The notes under the pieces were generated by a model, which ran no database searches, was not told the DNA's origin, and was given only the letters and a program-made list of their open reading frames with translations. 64,000 nucleotides of DNA. Source: Neurospora tetraspora. Its lineage: Eukaryota; Ascomycota; Sordariomycetes; Sordariales; Sordariaceae. The stretch covers positions 2,265,001 through 2,329,000 of the forward strand of contig NW_026944385.1 of NCBI RefSeq assembly GCF_033439725.1. Reading direction: 5' to 3'. Numbering within the stretch: position 1 is the stretch's first letter; the number at the start of each line of letters is the position of its first letter. Below are positions 32,975 to 44,514 of this stretch, in pieces. A program made the position numbers and the translations under genes.

Positions 32975-35387
32975 TATAGAAACTGCATTCAACCAGAACA
33001 TCACCAATCTTTATTGTATCGTACTGTGAATAACTTTATTCTACTCGTTTCGTCGTACTCATCTTTTGCATATACTTTCATCATACCTATATTTAACCCC
33101 GACGTTACATCCCATATAAAGAAGGCCGCTCAGTATTTTATTATAGGTTAGACCGTAACTATGACCCGATCCACTGCCTTACGATTTAAGGCTAATACTA
33201 AAACTAGAAATAAAGGGAAGGTTACGTATAAGAATATAAAGGAGCTATTTAACGTTAATAAGGCTATTATTAAAAAATATATAATACTTATTAGGGAGGG
33301 TAAGTAAGGCTCTACCGACCAATATAGAAACTTATCGACTGCTAGCTTTAATTGTAAACGAGGACAAAACTCTTAATATTGTAATCTGGATCGCTAACCG
33401 TAGCCACTTCCCTTTAAATAATACCTCCTTCGTTAAATTAGCGAACTAATTACGTATTTAACAGTTATACCCCCCTTTAATGAACTTCTATAGGAATTAG
33501 CCTATTAAGTAGCAAAAAAAATACCTTAAGTTTGAATTTAAAGCGGCTAGCTTTAAAGATATAAAAAGGATAAGCGTTGAAGCTTAATTAAACTCGCTTA
33601 AAAATAGTTCAAGGAGGTAAAAATTATTTATAATAGTTTTAATATTAAAGAGGAGAACGTTTAAAATATAGACAAATCTCCTTTTTAAATAGGGAAACTT
33701 AAGGGAATTATAAAGGTATAGGATTATATTGCCTTATTATATCCCCCTATATTACTTTATTAAATAACTTTATACTAGTTATTATGATAATGGGTATTAT
33801 TTATAAAAAATAGAGCCCGTATAAGGCGTATTATATTTAATCCTAGTAATAAAGAAAGTTTAATTACTATCGATACTATATCGGCCGCGACTAAGAGTAT
33901 TCCTTCCTTCCTAATATTTAAAGTATAGATTATAGTAAAGCTCTAACTTCGTTGTCTATAATTAAATTTAATCTCCCTCAAATTAATTTAACTATAGGTA
34001 TAAAGCAATATATAAGCTAATTACAAAGTAAATTTAAACGTAATTATTATAAATATATCGATTGGATATAATAATATATACTAAGTATTATAATAGATTA
34101 AGCACTTTATTAATACTCTTTTAAATTATATCCCTTATTTAATAAGATTATAGAGGATTAGTTTAATTTATTACCTAACTACCTACCTCCTTTTAAAAAC
34201 CTAGAGCCTTCTAAAAGTAGCGATAATATAGCGTTAAACTTCTTAATAAAGCCAAATGTATATAGGGTATTATTTATAAACGGATTTAAAATTTATAAGG
34301 ACTTGTATATTCTATAGTACTATAAAGCCTTCGATATTATACCTTATACTCTACCCTTATATACTAATTATATATTTTAACTATTTAATGTAGGGGTTTA
34401 TTAAGTAATTAAGAAGGCTTATTAGAAGGCTCTAATAGACGAGATTACTAGCGGGGCTATTAATATTAACTGTATAGTCTTCTTAAATAATTGGAAGAAA
34501 GTTAAGGAAGCAAGTTTTATTCGAAGTAATATTTATAAGGAATAGGAAAAGACTAATCTTTAGCCTTTTAAACCTGACGTCCCTCTTAATAAACTTTATA
34601 AAGCTACAAAAGTATAATAAAAACCCTTATTCCCTAAACATTTTAAAACCATTTTACTATATAAGGTCCTTCGTACCTTCGATTCACTGACTATATAGGG
34701 ACGGATTAAAAAAACTAATTTACTGTTTAAAACGTAGGATAGCAGTGTGAAAGTTACCCTAAAGGTTTCTATTAATATATAAAAGCTAGTATTTAATTAG
34801 TAAGAGAATTAAAAGCGCCGTATTAAAATAGAAGCTAAAAAGTAGAACCTTCGTAAATATATCTTTATTAGTAATAGCGCCTATACGAAAGAAGTATTTA
34901 ATATTAAAATTGTAATAAGAAGGGTGGTTAATATAGAGGAAGGACTAAAAGAAATTTAGCGAGCTAACTTTACCTTTATTAAAAAGGTCGCCCTCGAAGA
35001 AAATCCTAATTTTAAGTAGTAACTACTACGAAAATTAAAGGCTAAAATAAAATTATATTTAAACTTAATAAGGATAGCGTTCCTAATACTAATAGTCTCG
35101 TCGGTATTACTATAGACTACCTAAAATACAATTCAATACTTAAACAAAAGGAAGGCTAGGACGAGGCCATTATTAATAACGACTGCCGTAGGTTTATAAT
35201 TCGTATTTAGAGTCCTATTTATTTATATTATGTACTAAAAATAAAGGTATAGAAGGCTACTTAACCAATAGAATGGGACCTTAGCGCTTTCTTAACTAAT
35301 TTTGAAATGAGGAGGATAAATTCTATAAAATTATAGGGAAGGCTACCCTTCCTAACTATAATAAAAACTTTATACCTCTTAAAATAT

Positions 35388-35677
35388 TGTTAGGTCGCTA
35401 AGGACCTATTAGGCGTTGGACCCATGCTAGCACCAAAGAGCACCAATGTCCGTATAGTATAAGCGCTGTAGTATAGTATTGGAACGGTTCGGAGCTGTCG
35501 TAGACTTAGTTACTATAGGATAGAGTTTATAACGATATAAATAGCCGGTCGAATTCGCTTCAAAAGTTGTTGGAGTTCATTATTAATATATTTTTAATCC
35601 TCCCCCTATTTTAACGTCCCCTACGTATTTACGCTATTTATAGGCACTTTAACCTACTTTCCTCTATAATTCTAATA
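35388..35677 (+). repeat. 5' LTR of gypsy fossil
   Basis: 290 bp, beginning TGTTAGG. It aligns end to end with 43554-43843, with differences that are transitions. The target copy AATAT precedes it. Confidence 0.88.
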
Positions 35678-38600
35678 CGTTAATAGTTCTTTCTACGGGA
35701 GTTAAATCGTTACTGATAAGATATAAATATATAGCGGACGATTTATTTTTTAAATTGTCGAAGAAACCCCTCCCTCTACATCTGGCACGTAAGAGTTGCT
35801 TATTACCCCTCTTATTATAACTGATAATAATTTTTAATAATAGCTTCTTCTTTCGTCCTAATATCATTAGCTAATTATCGAAGAAATAAATAACGATAAT
35901 TAGGATAATGACCGCTCCTTTGCCCCTTTGTACGTTTTGTATAATCTTTTCTATTATTTAGAGAACGATACTATAATATAGAAGTAAAGATTCTTTAAAT
36001 CCTATATAATAGTTATTAAATTATTTTTAATTTACTTCTTATCTTATATATTTTTTTTACAATTGGAATAATTTAGTGGACTTATTAGAATAAGATTAAT
36101 TCGGTAATTACCCTCCTATTCCTTTCGGATTCTGTTATTAGGATTATTTTTTTTATAATTAGGTGCGCTTTTTGACCTTCTCTATTCCTATTATTGTTCC
36201 CTAGGTTGCAGCGCTTATTATTTTTATATTTATTTAGTTAATGTAATTTATTATTTTATTTAAATATTATGCTAAGTTTAATATTTTTAAATTTATTAGC
36301 GAGAGTTCCTCTTAATTACGTAGTTTTATTTTCGATATTGATAATTATTATTTCAAATACCCCCGGATACCTTTTTCTTTTATCGTTAATTATATTGAAA
36401 GTAATTTTAAAAACGTATAAATTAAGTATATTATAATTTTTAAAAAGAAAATTGATTACGACTTTATTTATAATATTTCTATTTCGAAAGATTTATATGC
36501 TTTTTTAAAGAAGGAGTATAGTGGTAAGATTTAAATTATCGAACGTTCTACCCTTGTTAATTTTAAGCGTATATAGTAAAGTACTACTAAGATTGTTCGT
36601 ACGTTTTACGACTATTTTTATATTAAAGAGTTTAATTTGTCTTACGAATAATTAGAATATTTACGCGTTTTATAATAGGTTAACCGCTTACGTTCCTATT
36701 TGCATAGCGGCGTTTTGTTGGCGAACGGTATTAATACGTTAATTGAAGCGATGGTATATATAGAGCGATTAGAGAGTTTGGAAATTTTAGAGTTGATAAT
36801 ATAGCGTTAGTGCCTTTAGGTATTATATCTTTACTTATTCATTCCCTCTTTTCTTTTTATTTCTATTCTTATTTTTATTTTTATATTTATTTTTAGTCCT
36901 AGTGGTTTTTTTCGTCCTCTTCCTACGGTCTCTATTAACTTTAATATTATTTATTATTATCATAATTAATTTAAATATATATACGGCTAATATTAGGTAA
37001 TAAAATTATATAATATTTGCTACGAATGTGGTAAATTTAGATACTTAGCGTTTTCTTATATTAAATGTATTTATTATAATTATAGTAAATTAAGTTATAT
37101 ATTATATTAATACCTTATTCCTTATAATACTTTAATTTAAGGCGCGAATATTAAATTGGTAGTACTAGTAAGGATTGCGACTACCTTAATTTAGGGAAGC
37201 GCGGGTATATTGTAATTGTATTTGAGTATAAAATTGTCAGTAAGAATATATAGAAATTGGTGGAAATTTATAGTTTAATAAATTCCGGTGTAGAATTAAA
37301 TTTTATTAGAAGGTATTTACTCCCGTCGGATATTAAAATAGAATTTATAAATTATTATTTTATTAATTTCTTTTCTAATTTATTCTTATACGTAGTTCAA
37401 TTACTTATTTTATTAAAATATAAGATTCTTATAATATTAAGCGGATGAAAAGGATTATATTTACCGTTATTAATTCTCTTAGTATAAATGTTATTTTTAG
37501 TTACCTTTAATTATACGAATATAATCCTAAAATCGATTAGTATTAGAAGAGGTTCTAGTTTCGGATTAAAATTAAAATTTAAAAACGAATAAAGAACTAA
37601 CTAAGGATATTCATAAAACTATAGTGTTTTTTTATAATTTGTGATAATATTTAATCCTTATTTTAGACTTGAAAGAAGTACTGAAATTTATTAGTAATTT
37701 TAACCCTCTATTATATTCGATTATCTTTTTCGAAATTCCCCTATCTTTACGCGCAAAATTTTTAACCCTATTGAGTATCCTAAATTTCCTTAATACTCCT
37801 TTTAATATACTTACTCCTATATCCCTTCATATATTTCCGAATATATTTTTTTAACGTTTTTAAGGTTATATTAAACGGAGTTTATTCGCTGTCAGAATTT
37901 TTATCCGAATTAGTAATTCCGAAGCTATTTATTACTAAACCTGGAGAAGAGGAGATAGTCGCTGCCGAACCAATAATCCCTCCGGAGTATAAAGAATTTC
38001 GATAAATATTCGAAGTATTAGCTATACCCTTACTATAATACAATTATTTAAAATATTGTATTAATTTAGTTGAAAGAAAATCCGCTCCTTAAAGTTTTAT
38101 TTACGTATTTAATATTAAAAAATTAGAAATACTCTAAGAACAATTAGCAGAAGCGTTATATAAAGGAAAGATTCGTTCGTTTATTAACCTAGTAAGGGTT
38201 TTTATTATTTTTATTCCGAAGAAGGCAAGTAAATTGAAGTTGTATATTAATTACTATATATTTAATAAGGTAATAAAAAAGAATTGTATAGTATTGCTTT
38301 TTATTTAGGAAATTTTAAATTAATTATCGTTAATAAAACTTTTTATAAAATTAGATTTAAAGGATATATATTATTATATTCGGATTAAATAGGGAAATAA
38401 GGAGAAGATAGCGTTTTATACGAAATATAAGTACTATAAATATTTAATTATATTAATAGGATTAGTTAATATTCTTACTATTTTTAAGCGTATATTAACA
38501 ATACATTGGCGGGTTTAATTAATATTATTTACATCATTTATTTCAACGATATTATAATTTATAGTAAAAATAAAAAAAATTATTATAAGTATATTAAAGA

Positions 38601-41339
38601 AGTTCTTTAATATTTATACGAATATAATTTATATTTTAATTTAAGTAAGTATAAATTCTATATTAAGAGGATTTCGTTTTTGGGTTATATAGTTTCACCC
38701 GAGGGTATTTTAATAAATCTGGAAAGGGTTGTAGCGATTACGGATTAAGAAGTTTTGAAAAATATTTACGATATTTAAATTTTCTTAAGGTTTATAGGGT
38801 TTTATCAACAGTTTATAACGTCCTACTCTAAAATTACAGCTCTATTAACGGATTTATAAAAGGAAGAGAAATAGAAACCGTTCGAATTATTAGAGCTGGC
38901 TAAAGTAGTATTCGAAGAATTAAAATAATTATTTTAAGAAGTACTAATATTACGGTACTTTAATCGTTCTTTACTAATCCGAATAAAAATAAATACATCC
39001 GATTTCGTAATTAGTATAGTATTAATACAATTATATAAAACGTATTAGTACCTTATTATATTCTTTTTTTATAAGAAATTTTCGGAGGAAATATATTATA
39101 GCGTTAGTAACGGCGAATTATTAGCAATTATAAGCGTATTAAAAGTATAGAAGTAATATTTATCATATATTAATTAACCTTTCCTAATTATTATAAATTA
39201 TTTAAACCTTTAATATTTTAGAAGTAAAGATAGGGTTAACACGTGGTAGAGTCAGTAGGTATTAGAATTAACGGCGTATAATTTCGGTATTAAATATTAG
39301 GTAGGGAAATTTAATCTAGCGGACGGGCTATTATAAAAGTTATAATTATATAAGGTTATTAAAATAATTGGGGAAGATTATTTTTTAGTATAGGTTATTA
39401 AGGAAGGTAAAGAGAAAGGAAAGGCGATACGGAATGGGGTTATATTAAATAATAATATAAAAAGGGTATTATTAATCGGTCGGAAAATGTAGAGAGCGGC
39501 GGTGGAGAGAAAAGAATAGTATAAAGATAATAGAAAAAATAAATCAGTTTAGAGATTAGATTGGGTAGATGATAATTAGGAAAGGGAGTATAAAAAGCGT
39601 AGTATTAACGAAAATAAAGAATTGTTTAAGGAACATAGGGTTTTAAATAAGGACAAAAGGATGCCAAAGAAGAGAATACAATTTACGGACGAAATTACTA
39701 TAAATTATAGAGGAGGGGTAAATAACGTCGTTATTAATTATATAAGAGTATACGTAGTAATTATAAAAGTATAGAAAGAAGGTAGGTAATTTCTTTTATT
39801 AAATTAATAATTATTAAAAGCGTAGAAATTGGATCCTTTTATATTAGAGGAAGCGTAGAAGGAATTAGGGAAAGGTTCAAGAATAGAGAATTAAAGGATA
39901 GAAAAAAATAGAATACTACGTTATTATTACTAAATTTATATACTGGAGAGTATATAATCGGAATTTTTTTATATTTATTATAATAATATTATAGCCAGAT
40001 ATTTAAGACAACAGAAAATATTTAAAAAGATTAATTAATACTATTACTAATTTACTATTATTATTAATATAAAAGATTACGTCCGCTAGTATTCAATATA
40101 CTAAAAAACTAAACTTCGGAATTATAAATTATATAGGCTCTTTATATTACTATTTATTCTAATAGTATTATAGTAAAATATTTTTTATAATTTTATTATA
40201 AGCTTACCTAAATTTTACAACTTTATATCTAATCGAACTTACAATGCTATCTTAATTATCGTCGACCGCTTTACTAAATTTATATTCTATATTTTAATAT
40301 AAAAAGTAATTACTATATATCAACTCGTATATTATTTTGATAAATTATATTCCGGCCGTTTAGGTTCCTAAATTGTATTATATCCGATAGAGGAAGCCTT
40401 TTTATAAATAATTTTTAAAAAATGTATTATAAATTATTAGATATTCGGCGCTACTTGAATACTACTTAGTACTTATAAACGGACAAATACACGGAGCGAT
40501 AAAATTAAAATTTAGAATTATATTTATAGATCTTTTATAATTTAGAATAGGTAGATTAGGCTGAAAAGTTGGTAATAACGGAATAAATTTACAATAATTA
40601 TTTTTATACTACTATTAGCAAGTTACCGTCCGAATTACTTTATAGCTATTACTTATATAATTTAACCAATCCAAATCGAGGTCGTAGAAACGTATTCTTT
40701 ATAACGGTTACCGAAAGGATCGTAGAATTAATTAAGGGATAAACTACTATCGTTAAAACTTTAGAGAAAATTAATAAGGATTACGCAAAATAATATAAGA
40801 AATTATATAAACCTAAGGAGCTCGAAGTTGGTAATTAGATTTTTTTTAATACGAAGAATATTAAATAACGAAGGTTTAGTATTAAATTAATAAATAAATT
40901 CTTAGGGCTTTTTTAAATTATTAAGGTCGTTAGCAATAAAAAGATAATTTACTATTTTATTTTTCCGGAACGCTATTATATTTATTCGGTATTCCTTATT
41001 ACTTTATTGGAACCGTACTATAGCGATCCTAAGGTAGTAACGCCGCGAAGAAAAATAGTAGATATCGAGGACGATCTCGTATAATATAAGGTAGAAACGA
41101 TTATAAAATATTAAGGGTCGGGAGCGAATTAGTAGTATTAAATAAAGTAGAAAGGGTATTCGGATAATAATAACGAATAAATATTATAAAAGGATTTAAA
41201 TTATTTGAAATTATTAAAGGAATATAACGCGAGGGAATTATAAAAGAGGAAAGCCGAAGGAGGCCCGGTAATTAAATTAATAAGAGTGAATTAAATAGTT
41301 AATAAAAGGAAATTAAAACAATTAACGATTGTAACGTAT

Positions 41340-41530
41340 TAATAATTATAAATTATTAGTAATGATAACATATTTAGAATATTAGACGATTATAATATAT
41401 AGCGTATTAGATAATTATAATATATAGAATATTGGACGATTATAATATATAATATATTAGATTAAAATTAGGAGAGTTATATTAAATAATCATAATGTAT
41501 AATACATTAGATTAGAATTGGGGGAATTAT
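41340..41530. repeat. Short AT-rich tandem repeats in gypsy fossil
   Basis: Several copies of a roughly 25-bp unit around TATTAGAYRATTATAATATA, followed by two longer related units near ATTAGATTARAATTRGGRGA. They lie in the unassigned stretch between the chromodomain relic and the 3' LTR. Confidence 0.7.
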
Positions 41531-42995
41531 ATTAAGAAGGCAGGCGACGGCGTGAAGATAGAGGGAAGAGGAATTAATTAAAGAATTATAGAAGACGACG
41601 AATTAGGAAACGTAGTAACGTGCCAGTATTTAATTATTAACTATCTATTAAATTAATATTCTTCCCCCCAAATAATAATACTATTAATCAAATAAAATTA
41701 AAAAATTAAAAAAATAGAAGGGTAAATATTATAATAACCGCTTAATTTAAGCCTTAAATCCGAATTTAAATTATATATTAATATAGGAACCGAACCTATT
41801 ATTTTTTAAAAATTAGATTCTCGTATACGACCGCTGCGCCTATTAATAAATAATTTAAATTTAAATTTTACTTTCGTTTATTATTATATTATTAATTACT
41901 AATATTCATATATTCCTATTGTAGGGTTAAAGGGACGCTTTGACGGGTAGTAAATAGTGAATATTAGTATATATCGAATTTATAGTTTAAAAGATATCCG
42001 CTAGATTAATTATATTTATAGGAGTAGTAAGAGCTACTAGGAAAGTAGGAGTTACAATGTTAAATTATTTGCTGTCAAAAGTATAAATAATAATAGGGGT
42101 AATTTAACTGGTAGGGTAACTGTTAGTAGGACGGCGGAAATTATAATATTTTATTTATTTATTAAGGTAATAATTATAAAATTCGGAGGGTATTAGAAGA
42201 AAAATATAGAAGCGTTCGTAGAAGATATAAATTTTAATTATTAAAGTATTGGCGGAATTATGGAAGGTAATAATAAGGGTAAGTATAATATTATTTATAT
42301 TTCTTTTATAAGTAGCGATTACGTTCTTTTAGAATATAATTATATAATTATAGAAGATTGAAAGGAAATTGTAAAAGCGCCGGTTTAAAGTTTTAGGATA
42401 CGCCGAATACGTATTATTATTTAGAGGAATAGTTTTGTTAATGTTAATATTAATAGAAAAAGAATAGGAATTTAATAGATTTTATTAAGTATAAGTAAAA
42501 TAATTTATAATTAGGACTATAATGGTACCGGTACCGTTAGGGGGTAGGTTGGTAATAGCGTTCGTAATTTCTTAAGAAGAAATAGTATAAGGCGGATTGC
42601 GGATAGCGTTATTAGACGGTTAGTATAAAAAATACGGGGCGGTAAAGAAAAATGCTTATTAAAATTAAGGGTGGTCGGATTTAGTAAGGAGGGCTAAATT
42701 ATAAAGGGTATACCGGTCGGCGGGGTTTAAGAAAGCGGTTATAATAGTAGTATAAGTACGTATATAAGTTTATACGAGCGAAGGAGGAAGAACAAGAGGA
42801 GGAGAAGAGGGGAGGGGGGAAAGGTTTTTATAGTTAAAATTAGGAGTATAAAATAAGGTGGAGTTGGAATAAATAATTAAAGTATACGAATACGGGCGTT
42901 ATTAAAAGACTTTTAAATAGGTTAATTTTAAACTATAGAATATAAGAAAGGTAGTAGGGGAAGGCAGTAGAAGGGAATAGAAAAAAGGTAGAAAG

Positions 42996-43186
42996 TGTCA
43001 TAGCGCTGCCAGATATGTGCCAGATCACATGCTTACCTCTGGTCTTTCGTCTCATGTCTCGTTGCATATAAGACCTTCGGCTCCATCCTATATATAGACT
43101 AGCTTCTTCTCTTCTTTATCTTTAGTTATTTATTAATAACGTTAGATTATTTGCGTGTCTCGACTGCTAGATCCACATGCGTGACA
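42996..43186 (+). repeat. Solo LTR, 191 bp, unrelated to host element
   Basis: It starts TGTCATAGC and ends GCGTGACA, so it has the TG..CA ends and short inverted TGTCA/TGACA termini of an LTR. Perfect 5-bp copies of GAAAG flank it (42991-42995 and 43187-43191). Inside is a TATA-like GCATATAAG. Its sequence differs from the 290-bp LTRs here, so it is left by another LTR retrotransposon, probably through LTR-LTR recombination. Unlike its surroundings it keeps many CpA dinucleotides and normal base composition. Confidence 0.88.
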
Positions 43187-43553
43187 GAAAGGATAATTTG
43201 GAATAAAAAGACAGTTAATAAGCGTTGAAACGGTAATAGGGAGGTAAAATATAATAAGACGGAGGGCGGATAATTTAGGTTTAGGATAGCGGCCAGTAGA
43301 AGATAAGGAAATAATAGACGGTAAATAGAAAGTAATTGAGGCCGGCGGAGAAACGAGATTAATAGGTATTAAGTAGCGGGTTAATACTGGTATAAGAATA
43401 AGAAGAGCCAGAGAGGGTAGCGTTTTAATAATAGTATATTCGGCTATAAAAGTAAATTACGGAAGAATAGTAGTAGAGGAGCACCGGTAAGGAAGCTACT
43501 AATATAGGATATTTATAGGTTTTTAAAATAGAAATTTAAGAGACGGGAGATTA

Positions 43554-43843
43554 TATTAAATTACTAGGAACCTATTAAGCATTGGACCCGTACTAATACC
43601 GAAGAGCGCCGATATCTGTATAGTATAAGCGCTATAGTATAGCGTCAGAACAGTTCGGAACCGTCGCGAATTTAGCTATTATAGGATAGAGTTTGCAATA
43701 ATATAAATAACTGCTCGAATTCGCCTCCAAAATTATTAGGGTTAGCTATTAATATATTTTTAGTCCTCGCCCTACCTTAACGTCCCCTACGTACTTGCAT
43801 TGTCCGTAGGCACCTTAACCTACCTTCCTCTACGATCTTGACA
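43554..43843 (+). repeat. 3' LTR of gypsy fossil
   Basis: 290 bp, partner of 35388-35677 and ending TTGACA. A purine tract (AGAGACGGGAGA) lies just before it, where the polypurine primer of plus-strand synthesis is expected. The target copy AATAT follows. Confidence 0.88.
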
Positions 43844-44394
43844 AATATATAGTAAGAAGCAGGCTAAAAAGATTTGTAGAGAGAATACCTCATCGGTTAA
43901 GTTTATTCTAAATAATAGGGGTATAAAGGATGTGCTTAATAAGCTTCTTACTATATTACGGCATATTTATTTAACTGGGCTAAAGTTAAAATTCTCCTTA
44001 ACGCTATACCCTCCTAAGAAGAAATTTAAGAAGGAGAAGGAGAAGGCTATCGATATAGACTTTAATAAAGAAGCTATAGTGACTATAATAGTAGCTAATA
44101 AGAAGTTGGAAGTACCCGTACGATATATAAAGGTAATAATTACCGTAAACAACGATTCTAGCAATAATAGGAATTTATAAAGGGAGGAGGAAGAAGAGGA
44201 GGAGCTAGACATTGTATTGTAAAAGTCTGGCGCACGGGCCACAAGGCCTTTACAATACTATAATAATATATTACAACATTTTAAAATAATTCACTTATAC
44301 TGCTAAATGCGTGCAATTGAGACGAACAATCTGAATCCTTTGCCATCTTTTTTACTTGTGTTTTGGTAGAGAAACGGATTGTTGAAGATTCTGG

Positions 44395-44512
44395 CCGTTA
44401 TAGAGCTTGCACGTTACATGTAAAAAATCCGACTCTCAAAGGGACGATGAGAGTCGGTTGGCTAGCTGTAAGCGAGACCCCCAGAGGGTGGACTCCATAC
44501 CTAACCGACGAG
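44395..44512 (-). repeat. Right terminal inverted repeat
   Basis: Reverse complement of the left terminal repeat, from CCGTTATAGAGC at the inner end to CCGACGAG at the outer end, followed by TA. It has the same inner palindrome (CCGACTCTC / GAGAGTCGG) but only one copy of the 26-bp G/C-rich unit. Confidence 0.85.
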
Positions 44513-44514
44513 TA

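Larger units (their letters stand above)
35388..43843 (+). mobile_element. Ty3/gypsy chromovirus fossil, broken
   Basis: An 8,456-bp LTR retrotransposon fossil inserted in the Fot1/pogo-type element, with a perfect 5-bp target duplication AATAT at 35383-35387 and 43844-43848. Order of recognisable parts: gag with a zinc-knuckle relic (about 36.1-37.1 kb), protease region (about 37.2-37.5), reverse transcriptase (about 38.0-38.7), RNase H (about 38.9-39.3), integrase (about 39.95-40.95) and a chromodomain-like end (about 41.1-41.2). This is the gene order of Ty3/gypsy chromoviruses. It is broken throughout, with dozens of breaks, almost all of RIP type. The paired LTRs have equal length and differ essentially by transitions, so LTR divergence is no clock; equal ends and an intact target copy suggest RIP soon after a fairly recent insertion. 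About 2.3 kb between the chromodomain and the 3' LTR is unassigned. Confidence 0.88.
32830..44512. mobile_element. Fot1/pogo-type DNA transposon relic with nested insertions
   Basis: Terminal inverted repeats at 32830-32974 and 44395-44512 are flanked directly by TA on both sides, the target duplication of the Tc1/mariner superfamily. Without the nested retroelement and its target copy the element is about 3.2 kb. Plus-strand relics of one transposase are visible between about 33.16 and 34.45 kb: a basic helix-turn-helix start (MTRSTALRFKAN), a CENP-B-like stretch (WIANRSHFPLNNTSF), an IYN-x-D-like DDE block near 33.63 kb, and a decayed LPPHTSH-LQPLDVGVF region near 34.3-34.4 kb. These place it in the Fot1/pogo (DDE-1) group. 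Stop codons and TA-rich transitions throughout show heavy RIP, and it cannot encode transposase. Its right part, 43.85-44.39 kb, keeps an 82-codon Lys/Glu-rich open stretch of unknown role. Confidence 0.85.

Noticed and set aside
43932-44180. An intact 82-codon frame in the AT-rich island as a host gene
   Set aside because: It lies inside the DNA-transposon relic between its right terminal repeat and the gypsy insertion, is Lys/Glu-rich and has no start context or splice sites of a host gene.
32830-44512. The AT-rich island as a centromere or a mitochondrial DNA insertion
   Set aside because: The AT richness is fully explained by RIP of recognisable transposon parts bounded by inverted repeats and LTRs; no mitochondrial genes are seen.
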